Shown: piece after piece, positions 1-7,704 of the stretch
Layout of the letters: each line of letters begins with the position of its first letter
Numbering within the stretch: position 1 is the stretch's first letter
DNA from: JBFLVN01 sp040758475
GTDB taxonomy: Bacteria > JAGRBM01
Direction of reading: 5' to 3'
Length of the DNA: 18,461 bases
Assembly: GCA_040758475.1 (NCBI GenBank)
Contig: JBFLVN010000038.1
Coordinates: forward strand, 1 to 18,461
Position numbers and translations under genes: made by a program
Notes under the pieces: generated by a model
Databases searched by the model: none
What the model was told of the DNA's origin: nothing
Seen by the model: the letters and a program-made list of their open reading frames with translations, nothing else

Positions 1-2
1 TC

Positions 3-131
3 ACGATCGATCCCGACGGCGGGCCGCTCCTCAAACTCCACTTCAAGAACCAGTACGCCATCCACCTGGAGCCCGAAACGCTCTCCCTCCGCCTCCCCAA
101 GATCTTCGCCACGCTCACGCAGACGGGGTGA
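3..131 (+). CDS. 3' end of an unidentified protein-coding gene (partial)
   Basis: An open frame runs in from the left edge and stops at TGA 129-131, giving 42 residues of a C-terminus. The segment is mixed hydrophobic/charged, with HFKNQYAIHLEPE near its middle and LPKIFATLTQTG at the end. G/C-rich third codon positions match the neighbouring real genes, which supports coding. I do not recognise the family from this fragment. The stop codon lies inside a short GGTGA tandem repeat (127-151). No terminator follows before the CBS gene, so read-through into that gene is possible. Confidence 0.5.
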   Translation, partial: TIDPDGGPLLKLHFKNQYAIHLEPETLSLRLPKIFATLTQTG

Positions 132-151
132 GGTGAGGTGAGGCGAGGCAA
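127..151. repeat. Short tandem repeat, five imperfect copies of GGTGA
   Basis: Three exact GGTGA units (127-141) are followed by GGCGA and GGCAA (142-151). The first unit contains the TGA stop of the upstream partial gene. The purine-rich repeat also places several GAGG-like sequences just before an ATG at 151. It looks like simple slippage DNA, and no function is assigned. Confidence 0.7.
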
Positions 152-231
152 TGCAGCACTACGGCGTTCTGTTCTTTTCCTTCAACCGGGAGTGGTCGGA
201 AACGGATGTCAGTGGAAAAACCGGGCATTGA
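151..231 (+). CDS. Possible small ORF of 26 residues (doubtful)
   Basis: ATG at 151 opens a 26-codon frame ending TGA 229-231. It starts MQHYGVLFFSF and is preceded by the purine-rich GAGGCGAGG. It could be a leader peptide, a decayed N-terminus of a lost gene or chance. No homologue is recognised. The spacing from GAGG to ATG is short. It is listed only because it fills an otherwise geneless gap in front of the CBS gene. Confidence 0.15.
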   Translation: MQHYGVLFFSFNREWSETDVSGKTGH

Positions 232-297
232 TCGCCGTCATGGCGGAGCGGGGGGGCCTCGCGCAAGCTGGCTTTCAGTAAACAAGGAGGAAGTTCC

Positions 298-723
298 ATG
301 CTTTGCCAAGATGTGATGACGAAGAATCCCAAGACGTGCGGTGCGAAGGAAAGCGCCGAAGCCTGTGCCAAGCTCATGGAAGGCGAAAATGTGGGCCTCA
401 TCCCCGTCGTGGACGCGGGTGGCAAGGTGACGGGTGTCGTGACGGACCGCGACATTGCCCTGCGGGTTGTGGGTGCTGGCAAAACCGGTTCCACGCCCCT
501 TAGCAAGGTGATGACGAAGGAAATCGTCTCCTGTCGTCCCAAAGAGGACTTGCACCTGGCCGAAGACCGCATGTGCCGGGCCAAGAAGTCCCGGATCCTG
601 GTCTTGAACGACGACGGCACTTGTGCCGGGGTCATTTCCCTCTCCGACATCGGCCAGGTCGAAGAGCGCCATCGCGCCGGTCAGGTGATGGGATCGGTTA
701 CCAAGCGCGAAGCCCGCCCCTAG
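298..723 (+). CDS. Tandem CBS-domain protein
   Basis: A 141-residue protein made almost entirely of two CBS domains (about residues 4-60 and 69-125), the fold that pairs to bind adenine nucleotides or SAM and regulate partners. Visible hallmarks are DVMTKNP at the start of CBS1, GVVTDRDIALR closing it, VMTKEIVSCRP opening CBS2 and GVISLSDIGQ closing it. There is no signal peptide, membrane segment or attached effector domain, so it is a free-standing cytosolic CBS pair. The start is fixed by a strong AAGGAGG at 284-290, seven bases before the ATG. It resembles short CBS proteins common in Myxococcota and other Deltaproteobacteria. Six cysteines (positions 3, 14, 23, 79, 93, 109) are rather many for this size. 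The partner is unknown. It stands alone between an unidentified gene and a sigma-54-driven regulator operon. The family call is firm; the biological role is open. Confidence 0.92.
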   Translation: MLCQDVMTKNPKTCGAKESAEACAKLMEGENVGLIPVVDAGGKVTGVVTDRDIALRVVGAGKTGSTPLSKVMTKEIVSCRPKEDLHLAEDRMCRAKKSRILVLNDDGTCAGVISLSDIGQVEERHRAGQVMGSVTKREARP

Positions 724-1090
724 GGACGCTTTTTACTTTTTCCGGGCAAGGCGGCCCGTACTCCCGGTTTTATCCGGTGGTACGAGGCCGTTTTCCCTTT
801 TGAAGCCAGTTCCATTCAATTCGTGGGCTTCCATTGCCGCTCAAGAACGGCATGGGAAAACTTTCGCTGCGGCGAAAGGAATTTCCAGCGCCAGAGGTAT
901 AGGGTTTTCATGGATTTTGCCGGAAATTCTCGCTCTCCCCGGAAAATCTTCTCACCTTATTTGGTGAATTTGGGGGAATACTCCTGTTTTATTCACGGCT
1001 GGCCCGGTTTCTCGCTCAAACCGTCGAATGGCACGCAGGTTGCTTTGTCTGGGGGAGATACGCGGTGGACACACAAGAAAGGTTCTCCTC
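724..1090. other. Geneless intergenic region with several inverted repeats
   Basis: No convincing gene occurs in these 367 bases. The region is AT-richer than its surroundings. It holds a perfect hairpin at 861-878 (CTTTCGC, loop TGCG, GCGAAAG), an inverted repeat at 952-967 (TCACC, six bases, GGTGA), three GGAA(A)TTCC-like elements (878-886, 922-930, 941-949) and a sigma-54 promoter at 1029-1044. The repeats lie roughly 90-190 bases upstream of the predicted transcription start near 1055, where RpoN-activator binding sites usually sit. Confidence 0.6.
1029..1044 (+). promoter_or_regulatory. Sigma-54 (RpoN) -24/-12 promoter of the receiver operon
   Basis: TGGCACGCAGGTTGCT fits every fixed position of the consensus TGGCACGNNNNTTGCW. 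The invariant GG (1030-1031) and GC (1042-1043) are separated by exactly ten bases. Transcription should begin near 1055, giving a leader of about 35 bases before the ATG at 1091. Any translation start upstream of 1055, such as the ATG at 1028, would therefore be outside the transcript. Confidence 0.85.
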
Positions 1091-1516
1091 ATGCAGTACA
1101 AGGTTCTCATCGCAGACGACGTGATGTTTGCTCAACGCCTTTACACCGAGGCCCTTCGGGATCTTCCGGTTCGTTGCTTCTACGCTGGAGACGGCATAGA
1201 AGCGGTTGAGATGACGCAGAAGATTCGGCCCGAGCTCATCTTGATGGATTACCGGATGCCACGGATGAACGGAGAGCAGGCCGCTCACCGCGTCCGGACG
1301 CTCCCAGAGGGGCAGCATACGAAGATTCTCGCTCTTTCTACCGAACCCGCCGAACGCATGCGGCGTCTTACAGGATTCGACGGTTTCCTTATCAAACCTG
1401 TTCGACTCGAAGAGTTGGCGTGTGTCGTCCGCGGGATGCTGGGGCTGCACGGGACCGTTCCTTGCGGGTGGCACAAATGCCACGGCCTTGAACTTTCCAC
1501 GAAGATCGCCGCTTAG
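1091..1516 (+). CDS. Single-domain response regulator (receiver), CheY-like
   Basis: A 141-residue protein with one receiver domain (about residues 3-118) and no output domain. The acidic pair is D9-D10 (LIADD), the phospho-acceptor is D53 (ILMDYRMPRMNG), the switch Ser/Thr is at S83/T84 and the conserved lysine is K102 before P103. All catalytic residues are present, so it should be phosphorylatable. The ATG at 1091 is chosen because the domain begins there, an AAAGG lies about eight bases upstream, and the earlier in-frame ATG at 1028 falls inside the promoter. After the receiver comes a roughly 23-residue tail containing CGWHKCH (C125-H131), which may bind metal; this is speculative. It is cotranscribed with a second receiver gene 38 bases downstream. 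No kinase is nearby, so the pair are orphans. Confidence 0.9.
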   Translation: MQYKVLIADDVMFAQRLYTEALRDLPVRCFYAGDGIEAVEMTQKIRPELILMDYRMPRMNGEQAAHRVRTLPEGQHTKILALSTEPAERMRRLTGFDGFLIKPVRLEELACVVRGMLGLHGTVPCGWHKCHGLELSTKIAA

Positions 1517-1554
1517 CGGGAAGTGGTTTTACGTATCGGATGGAGGAGGACAAG

Positions 1555-1992
1555 ATGAACGGTAAGCTTCAGGAAGGCCCCTATCTCTTTGCGGTTGACG
1601 ACGACGAAGCCACTCTCAAGTTGCTCGAAAAACTCGCGGAGGAACTGGGATTTGCGTTTGAAGGATTCAGCCGTCTCACCGACCTTCAGGCACGGCTCGG
1701 TTGGGGGACACCGGACGTCCTCGTGATCGACGGCCTCTTGCCGGACGGCAACGGCGTCGAGTTCCTGCGGGAGTTTCCAAGAAGGAACATCCTCAAGCGG
1801 CCCAAGATCCTTTTCCATTCCGCGTTTTTCCGGAAATACCACGATTGCGAGGAGTTAAAACGCCTGGGGGCCGACCGGATCGTTTCCAAGCCTTGTCGCG
1901 TCGAAACCATGGAAGAGGCCCTGGTGGAACTCCTTGGAAGCCATGTGTGGAGTCCGGATGAGTTCGAAGAGCCTGTAGCTCAAGCCGCCTGA
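1555..1992 (+). CDS. Single-domain response regulator (receiver), second of a pair
   Basis: A 145-residue receiver-only protein. Acidic residues D15-D17 (AVDDDE), phospho-acceptor D59 (LVIDGLLPDGNG), switch S89 and K112 (VSKP) are all present, so it looks functional. A tail of about 20 acidic residues follows the domain, with no DNA-binding or enzymatic output. The start at 1555 is preferred over the ATG at 1540 because GGAGGAGG (1542-1549) is a strong ribosome-binding site five bases upstream of 1555, and the longer start would place that site inside the gene. It shares only general receiver features with the preceding gene, so the two are not a recent duplication. Both probably derive from the sigma-54 promoter at 1029 and end at the terminator at 2018-2050. 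They may form a phosphorelay or compete for one kinase; that is inference. Confidence 0.88.
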   Translation: MNGKLQEGPYLFAVDDDEATLKLLEKLAEELGFAFEGFSRLTDLQARLGWGTPDVLVIDGLLPDGNGVEFLREFPRRNILKRPKILFHSAFFRKYHDCEELKRLGADRIVSKPCRVETMEEALVELLGSHVWSPDEFEEPVAQAA

Positions 1993-2017
1993 TCCGCCGG
2001 AGGGAGGTGCCGTAGGT

Positions 2018-2050
2018 GCCCCGGGCAGAAAGCCCGGGGCGAGGCTTTTT
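2018..2050 (+). terminator. Rho-independent terminator of the receiver operon
   Basis: A perfect 9-bp GC-rich stem, GCCCCGGGC (2018-2026) and GCCCGGGGC (2032-2040), with a five-base loop AGAAA. It is followed after five bases by TTTTT (2046-2050). It lies 25 bases after the second receiver stop and separates that operon from malQ. The gap between stem and T-run is slightly longer than ideal. Confidence 0.75.
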
Positions 2051-2184
2051 AAGGGGAACAGCGGTCTCCTGATCCCAGTCATCCCCGCCCGCAAGCCCGC
2101 CTGCCAAAAATTTGAGGGAACTGGGAAGCGCGCGCAACGATCGTGGATGCAGGCGTCTCCCACAGGCTTCGGAAGCCTTTCAAG

Positions 2185-4260
2185 ATGGGGAAGATGGCTG
2201 TTCACGAATTAGAGAGACTTCGGACGCTGGCCGAAAGGTACGGAGTCCTCCTGGAATACATGGACGTCCACGGAGTCCGGCGGGAAGCTTCGATCGAGGC
2301 GTTGCTGGCAGTGTTGAAAGCCTTGGGCGCCCCCTTGGAGGATTTCTCCGGCGCTGGCGCCGCTGTCCGGGATCTCCAGGAGAGTGCGAAGGGGGGCGTG
2401 CCGCCGGTGCTTGTCTCCTGGGAAGGGCGCCCGTTCGAATTCAAACTGGCGACCGAACTTCCCGTCCATTGCACGCTTAAAATGGAAGATGGGGAAGAAC
2501 TCTCGTGGTTCTCGAATCATCCAAGAAAGACCAGTCGGGAACCTGCGGTGATTTCCCTTCCCCAGGACGTTCCGCCGGGTTATCACCATCTGTCGTTAGT
2601 AATCGGAAAAAATCGCTGTGAAGCCCTTTTCCTTCATGCTCCTTCACGCATGTATGGCGCCAACGGCTCAAAGCGATGGGGCGTTTTTTCTCCGCTCTAT
2701 GCCCTTCATTCTCGCAAGAGCTGGGGTGTCGGTGATTTTTCCGATCTGAGGCAGCTCTCCGCGTGGTCCAGCGAACAAGGTGCGTCTTTTGTGGCCACTC
2801 TTCCGCTCCTTCCGGTGAGTGGAGAAGGAATGGGAAGCCCGTACCTCCCCTTGAGCCGGCTTTTTTGGAATGAGCTTTTCATTGATGTCGAACGTGTTCC
2901 GGAGTTTTCGGAATGCGCCCCTGCCCGGGCGGCTTTCGAAAGCCCTGGGTTTCAAAGCGAGTTGACACGCCTGCATGCGGCCCTGCTCGTCGATTGGCGG
3001 GGTGTTTGCCGCGTCAAGCGGTTAATTCTGGCGGAGCTTTCGAAAACTTTTTTCCAGCAATCCGCGGAGCGCAGAAACTCTTTCGAGCAGTTTCTCAAGA
3101 CGCATCCCGAGGTGGAGCGCTACGCCGCTTTCCGTGCTGTATGGCAGAGAGAGGGGCGGCCCTGGCCGCTTTGGCCGGAATCCCTTCGAGCGGGGGATTT
3201 AGGGGCGGAAAGCCGTGATAGCGAAGAGCAGCGCTATCATCTCTACGTCCAGTGGCTCGCTCAGGAGCAATTATTAGACGCTTCAAACCATTCGCGAGCC
3301 AACGGGCAATCCCTTTATCTCGATCTCCCTTTGGGTTTTTACCCGGATGGTTACGATGCTTGGCGGGAGCGGGACTCTCTCGTTCCCCGCGTGGCCGTGG
3401 GCGCCCCGCCGGATTCTTTTTTTCCGAAAGGCCAGAACTGGGGTTTCCCTCCGCTCCATCCTCAAAAGATTCAGGAAAAAGGCCATCGTTATTTTACCGA
3501 AGTCATACGCCATCATTTGAGCGCCGCCGGCATGCTCCGGATTGACCACGTCATGGGGCTCCACCGGCTTTTCTGGATTCCCGAGGGGTTCGATGCCAAG
3601 GACGGCGTTTACGTCCGCTATCCCTGGGAGCAGCTTTATGCGATTCTGGCCATCGAATCCCATCGAAACGAGGCCATCATCGTGGGAGAAGACCTCGGCA
3701 CCGTTCCGCCCGAAGTGCGAGAGGCGATGGACGAACGCAGCATGCGGCGAAGTTATGTCGCCCAGCTCTTCGTATCGCCCGGTTCTTTTCCGGAAGTTTC
3801 TTTGCCGCCCGAAAACGCCATGGCCTCCCTCAATACCCACGATCTCGCTCCTTTCGCGGCGTTTTGGAAGGGGCTCGATGTCTTGGAACGAAATCGCCTT
3901 GGACTTACTGATTCCGCGCAAGCCGAGAAGGAGGCCGTTCAGCGGGAGGCTTCCCGCCAGGCGATCCTTCAATTTCTTCATGCGTCGGGCCGCTTGAAGG
4001 GTTCTTCGGTTTCTCTGGAAGAAATTTTCGAGGCGTTTTTGTCTTTTCTTGCGGAAAGTGACGCCGGGTGCCTTCTCGTCAACCTGGAGGACCTTTGGCT
4101 GGAGGAACATTTTCAGAACATCCCGGGCACTTCCGAGGAAGCACCCAACTGGCGCCACCGCCTGCGTTATGGGATTGAGGAATTTTCAAAAGATCCGCGC
4201 GTTCAGGCGCTCCTTTCGAAGGTGGACGAAGCCCGCGGCGGGAAGGCCCATGGCTTTTAA
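2185..4260 (+). CDS. malQ: 4-alpha-glucanotransferase (amylomaltase), GH77
   Basis: A 691-residue cytosolic enzyme that moves glucan segments between maltodextrins, recycling short chains left by phosphorylase. The N-terminal part (ERLRTLAERYGVLLEY, then RREASIEALLAVLKALG) is typical of long bacterial MalQ, and total length matches that class (E. coli about 694). The catalytic triad is intact: nucleophile D454 in LRIDHVMGLHR, acid/base E502 in VGEDLGTVP, and D553 in NTHDLAPF. Start choice is uncertain. ATG 2185 has GGAAG nine bases upstream. ATG 2143 is the longest start but its extra residues look unconserved, and ATG 2194 has no room for a ribosome-binding site. The GGAAG lies in the right arm of a hairpin (AGGCTTC 2164-2170, GAAGCCT 2172-2178), which could modulate initiation. 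It is first of a four-gene glycogen operon; glgB begins 11 bases before its stop. Confidence 0.95.
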   Translation: MGKMAVHELERLRTLAERYGVLLEYMDVHGVRREASIEALLAVLKALGAPLEDFSGAGAAVRDLQESAKGGVPPVLVSWEGRPFEFKLATELPVHCTLKMEDGEELSWFSNHPRKTSREPAVISLPQDVPPGYHHLSLVIGKNRCEALFLHAPSRMYGANGSKRWGVFSPLYALHSRKSWGVGDFSDLRQLSAWSSEQGASFVATLPLLPVSGEGMGSPYLPLSRLFWNELFIDVERVPEFSECAPARAAFESPGFQSELTRLHAALLVDWRGVCRVKRLILAELSKTFFQQSAERRNSFEQFLKTHPEVERYAAFRAVWQREGRPWPLWPESLRAGDLGAESRDSEEQRYHLYVQWLAQEQLLDASNHSRANGQSLYLDLPLGFYPDGYDAWRERDSLVPRVAVGAPPDSFFPKGQNWGFPPLHPQKIQEKGHRYFTEVIRHHLSAAGMLRIDHVMGLHRLFWIPEGFDAKDGVYVRYPWEQLYAILAIESHRNEAIIVGEDLGTVPPEVREAMDERSMRRSYVAQLFVSPGSFPEVSLPPENAMASLNTHDLAPFAAFWKGLDVLERNRLGLTDSAQAEKEAVQREASRQAILQFLHASGRLKGSSVSLEEIFEAFLSFLAESDAGCLLVNLEDLWLEEHFQNIPGTSEEAPNWRHRLRYGIEEFSKDPRVQALLSKVDEARGGKAHGF

Positions 4261-6181
4261 TTCCCCGAGCGGGCTTTCTTCTCCGGTCTCTTTGCTGGCT
4301 TCGGAGGACCTTCATCTTTTTAATGAAGGGACCCATTTCCGGCTCTATGAGAAGTTGGGAGCCCATCCAGGCCATGCTGGCGGGGCGGCCGGTTTTCATT
4401 TCGCCGTATGGGCGCCCGATGCGAGCACTGTTTCGGTGATCGGTGATTTCAACGGCTGGAATCCCGAAACCCATTCCCTCCGGTCGCGCGGAGACTCCGG
4501 AATCTGGGAGACATTCGTTCCGAGTGCATCGCAAGGACAGGTCTATAAGTACCGGATCGTTTCCCGTCATACGAAAGCAGCCGCTGAAAAGGCCGACCCC
4601 TTTGCCTTTTCTTGTGAAACGCCGCCGAAGACGGGCTCGGTCGCCTGGGGCCTCGGCTACGAATGGAAGGACCGGGACTGGATGGCCTCGCGGAGAGGGA
4701 AAAACGCGAGGAATGCCCCGTGGAGCATTTACGAAGTCCATCTGGGGTCGTGGATGCGAGGGGAGGGGAATCGCTTTCTTTCTTACCGGGAACTGGCGCC
4801 GCGGCTGGCGGAATATGCCCGTCGCTTGAGATTTACCCACGTCGAACTTCTTCCGGTGATGGAGCATCCCTTCTACGGCTCGTGGGGGTATCAGACGACC
4901 GCTTATTTTGCTCCGACGAGCCGGTACGGAACTCCCCAGGATTTCATGTTCCTGGTCGATCACCTCCACCAGAACGGCCTGGGCGTGATCCTGGATTGGG
5001 TTCCTTCTCACTTCCCTTGCGACGGCCACGGTCTTGCGAAGTTCGACGGAACCCATCTCTACGAGCACGCCGACCCACGCCAGGGCTTTCATCCGGATTG
5101 GAGCAGCGCGATCTTCAATTACGGCCGGCGGGAAGTTCAGTCCTTCCTCATAAGTAGTGCCCTTTTCTGGCTGGACCGCTATCACGCCGACGCGCTTCGC
5201 GTGGACGCCGTGGCGTCCATGCTCTACCTCGATTATTCCCGCAAAGAAGGGGAGTGGATTCCCAACCGGTTTGGCGGCCGGGAGAATCTCGAAGCCATCG
5301 CCTTTTTGCGCCGCCTCAACGAAGAAGCTTATCGTCACTACCCCGACGTGCAGATCATCGCGGAGGAGTCTACCGCCTGGCCCCAGGTTTCCAGGCCCAC
5401 ATGGGTTGGGGGGCTTGGCTTTGGTTACAAGTGGGACATGGGGTGGATGAACGATTCCCTCCGGTACTTCGCCCGGGACCCGGTTTATCGCAAGCACCAC
5501 CAAAGCGACCTCACCTTCCGCGGCCTTTATGCGAATACGGAAAATTTCATCTTGCCGCTCTCTCACGATGAAGTGGTCCACGGGAAGGGCTCCCTCCTCG
5601 GCAGGATGCCGGGGGACGACTGGCAGCGGTTCGCCAATCTCCGGCTTCTCCTGGCCTGGCAGCACGGGCAACCGGGAAAGAAGCTCCTTTTCATGGGCGG
5701 TGAGCTTGGTCAATGGCGCGAATGGAATCATGAAGAGAGCCAGGATTGGCATCTCCTCGAACATTCTCCCCACCGGGGGATTTCGAGACTCACTTCCGAT
5801 TTGAATCGCCTCTATGCGGCCGAACCCGCTCTTCATGAAAAGGATTGCGAGCCGGAGGGCTTTGAGTGGATCGACTGCAACGACGCCGATCAAAGCGTTC
5901 TTTCGTTCCTTCGGAAAGGGAAAAATCCGGAAGACGCCGTTCTCGTGGTTTTCAACCTGACCCCCGTGCCTCGTTCCTCCTATCGCGTGGGTGTCCCTCA
6001 TGGAGGGCGCTGGGCTGAAATTCTCAACACGGACGCCGACTACTACGGCGGAAGCGGCGGCGGCAATCTGGGCGGTGTGCAGGCCTCTTCCGTTCCGGCC
6101 CATGGGCGCCAGCACTCGCTCGAACTCTACCTTCCACCGCTAGCGGCCCTGTTTCTCCGGGCTGGGGAGGGACGGGGATGA
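4250..6181 (+). CDS. glgB: 1,4-alpha-glucan branching enzyme, GH13 with CBM48
   Basis: A 643-residue enzyme that cuts alpha-1,4 chains and rejoins them as alpha-1,6 branches during glycogen synthesis. An N-terminal CBM48-like domain (about residues 30-130, containing GFHFAVWAPDASTVSVIGDFN) precedes the GH13 barrel and a C-terminal beta domain. Catalytic residues are visible: nucleophile D319 in RVDAVASMLYLDY, the acid/base glutamate within AEEST (372-373) and D440 in LSHDEVVHGKGSL. GREWNHEESLDW-type sequence near the barrel end (here QWREWNHEESQDW) is also typical. Length matches the shorter GlgB class that lacks the extra N-terminal domain of E. coli GlgB. ATG 4250 is chosen because GGGAAGG lies just upstream and conserved sequence begins soon after. 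The earlier in-frame ATG at 4049 lies deep inside malQ. Its stop overlaps the next gene by 4 bases (ATGA). Confidence 0.97.
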   Translation: MAFNSPSGLSSPVSLLASEDLHLFNEGTHFRLYEKLGAHPGHAGGAAGFHFAVWAPDASTVSVIGDFNGWNPETHSLRSRGDSGIWETFVPSASQGQVYKYRIVSRHTKAAAEKADPFAFSCETPPKTGSVAWGLGYEWKDRDWMASRRGKNARNAPWSIYEVHLGSWMRGEGNRFLSYRELAPRLAEYARRLRFTHVELLPVMEHPFYGSWGYQTTAYFAPTSRYGTPQDFMFLVDHLHQNGLGVILDWVPSHFPCDGHGLAKFDGTHLYEHADPRQGFHPDWSSAIFNYGRREVQSFLISSALFWLDRYHADALRVDAVASMLYLDYSRKEGEWIPNRFGGRENLEAIAFLRRLNEEAYRHYPDVQIIAEESTAWPQVSRPTWVGGLGFGYKWDMGWMNDSLRYFARDPVYRKHHQSDLTFRGLYANTENFILPLSHDEVVHGKGSLLGRMPGDDWQRFANLRLLLAWQHGQPGKKLLFMGGELGQWREWNHEESQDWHLLEHSPHRGISRLTSDLNRLYAAEPALHEKDCEPEGFEWIDCNDADQSVLSFLRKGKNPEDAVLVVFNLTPVPRSSYRVGVPHGGRWAEILNTDADYYGGSGGGNLGGVQASSVPAHGRQHSLELYLPPLAALFLRAGEGRG

Positions 6182-7704
6182 ACCGGTACGTCTGCATTCA
6201 CGGCCACTTCTACCAGCCTCCGCGGGAGAGCCCGTGGACGGGGGAGATCGAGCGGCAGGAGGGGGCCGCCCCCTTTCACGATTGGAACGAGCGGATCAGT
6301 GCCGAGTGCTATGAGCCAAACGCCTCGGCGCGGATTCTGGACGGCGGCGGAGCCATCGCTCAGCAGCTCAACAACTATTCCCGCATCAGCTTCAATTTTG
6401 GACCGACTCTCCTTTCGTGGCTGGAGCGCAAACGGCCCGCCGTTTACGGCGCCATCCGGACGGCCGACCGCGAGAGCGCCAGGCGGTTTTCAGGACACGG
6501 CTCGGCCATCGCGCAGGCCTACAACCACGTGATCCTTCCGCTCGCCAACGCGCGGGACAAGCGCACGCAAATTGTCTGGGGAATCCGGGACTTTGAGCAC
6601 TGTTTCGGGCGAAAACCCGAGGGCCTCTGGCTTCCCGAAACGGCCGTCGACCGGGAGACCTTGGAAATCCTCACGGAAGAGGGAATCCGCTTTACGATTC
6701 TCGCTCCCCACCAGGCCGCCCGGGTCCGGAAGGAAGGCGGGGCCTGGCGGGAGGTGGTGGGGGAGGCCATCAACCCGCGCCACCCGTATCTCCAACGATT
6801 GCCCTCTGGGCGTTCGATCGCCCTTTTCTTTTACGATGGCCCCGTTTCGAGGGCGGTTGCCTTTGAGAACCTCCTTTCGGACGGCAGGAATTTCTCGGAC
6901 CGCTTAATGGGCGTCTTTGATAATTCTTCTCCGGCTCCTCAGCTGGCCCACATCGCCACGGATGGGGAGACCTACGGCCACCACCACAAGTTCGGTGAAA
7001 TGGCCCTGGCTTATGCGCTCGATTCCCTGGAGAAAGACCCGGACGTCCGTCTTGCCAATTACGGAGAATACCTGGAAAAACACCCACCCACGTCCGAGGT
7101 GGAAATCCGCGAAGGGACTTCGTGGAGCTGCGCCCACGGCGTGGAACGGTGGCGGAGTGATTGCGGGTGCAACACGGGCAAGCACCCGGCTTGGAATCAA
7201 TCCTGGAGAGGGCCGCTCCGGGAGGCGCTCGATTGGCTGCGGGACCAGGGAATCCCTTCTTACGAGAGAGCCGCCAACCGGTATTTTCAGGACCCTTGGG
7301 CCGCGCGGGATGATTTTATTTCTCTCTTGTTGGATAACTCTTACCCGGCGGCCACCCGGTTTTTCTCCCGCCACGCCACGCGAGCGCTCACGACGGAGGA
7401 GATGTCGGAAGCTTTCGAATTGCTGGAAATCCAGCGATGGGCTCTGTTCATGTATACGAGCTGCGGCTGGTTCTTTGATGATCCATCGGAAACGGGAACC
7501 ATTCAGATTCTGCGCTATGCTGGGCGGGTGATCGAACTCTCGGAGAAACGCTTCGGGCTCGCGCTCGAATCCGGTTTTCTCTCTCGCTTGGAAGCCGCCA
7601 AGAGCAACAACGCGGAATTCGGGAACACCCGTCGGATCTATGAATTGAAAATCAAACCGGAAATGGCTGGAGCGGCGGTCTATTCCAAAAGGACGTTTTT
7701 ATGA
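6178..7704 (+). CDS. GH57 glycoside hydrolase with a shortened DUF3536 region
   Basis: A 508-residue protein of glycoside hydrolase family 57, retaining enzymes acting on alpha-glucans. The N-terminal HGHFYQPPRE (9-18) is the family opening. The nucleophile glutamate is E154 in GLWLPETAVD and the acid/base aspartate is D262 in DGETYGHHHKFGEMA. The C-terminal third matches the beginning of DUF3536 (QRWALFMYTSCGWFFDD, then RRIYELKIKP). From memory, GH57-DUF3536 proteins are about 700-800 residues. This one stops right after the IYE-KP segment, so several hundred C-terminal residues seem missing. It is translationally coupled at both ends (ATGA with glgB at 6178-6181 and with glgP at 7701-7704), which argues for a maintained gene rather than a wreck. 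Substrate specificity is not established; glycogen or maltodextrin modification is inferred from context. Confidence 0.9.
   Translation: MNRYVCIHGHFYQPPRESPWTGEIERQEGAAPFHDWNERISAECYEPNASARILDGGGAIAQQLNNYSRISFNFGPTLLSWLERKRPAVYGAIRTADRESARRFSGHGSAIAQAYNHVILPLANARDKRTQIVWGIRDFEHCFGRKPEGLWLPETAVDRETLEILTEEGIRFTILAPHQAARVRKEGGAWREVVGEAINPRHPYLQRLPSGRSIALFFYDGPVSRAVAFENLLSDGRNFSDRLMGVFDNSSPAPQLAHIATDGETYGHHHKFGEMALAYALDSLEKDPDVRLANYGEYLEKHPPTSEVEIREGTSWSCAHGVERWRSDCGCNTGKHPAWNQSWRGPLREALDWLRDQGIPSYERAANRYFQDPWAARDDFISLLLDNSYPAATRFFSRHATRALTTEEMSEAFELLEIQRWALFMYTSCGWFFDDPSETGTIQILRYAGRVIELSEKRFGLALESGFLSRLEAAKSNNAEFGNTRRIYELKIKPEMAGAAVYSKRTFL

Noticed and set aside
703..734. AAGCG/CGCTT plus T-run as a terminator after the CBS gene
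   Set aside because: The stem is only five base pairs with a loop of about 19 bases, too weak to call.
1028..1090. Upstream in-frame ATG adding 21 residues to the first receiver
   Set aside because: It lies inside the -24 element of the sigma-54 promoter, before the expected transcript start, and the added residues are not receiver sequence.
3283..4158. 291-codon minus-strand frame inside malQ
   Set aside because: No recognisable domain; it is opposite a fully conserved malQ catalytic region.
4049..4249. Extended start of glgB inside malQ
   Set aside because: The 67 extra residues are the shifted-frame translation of conserved malQ sequence; ATG 4250 has a proper ribosome-binding site.
4079..6115. 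678-codon open frame antisense to glgB
   Set aside because: glgB on the plus strand has all catalytic motifs. The antisense frame is a by-product of GC-rich codon use, with no recognisable domain or ribosome-binding site.
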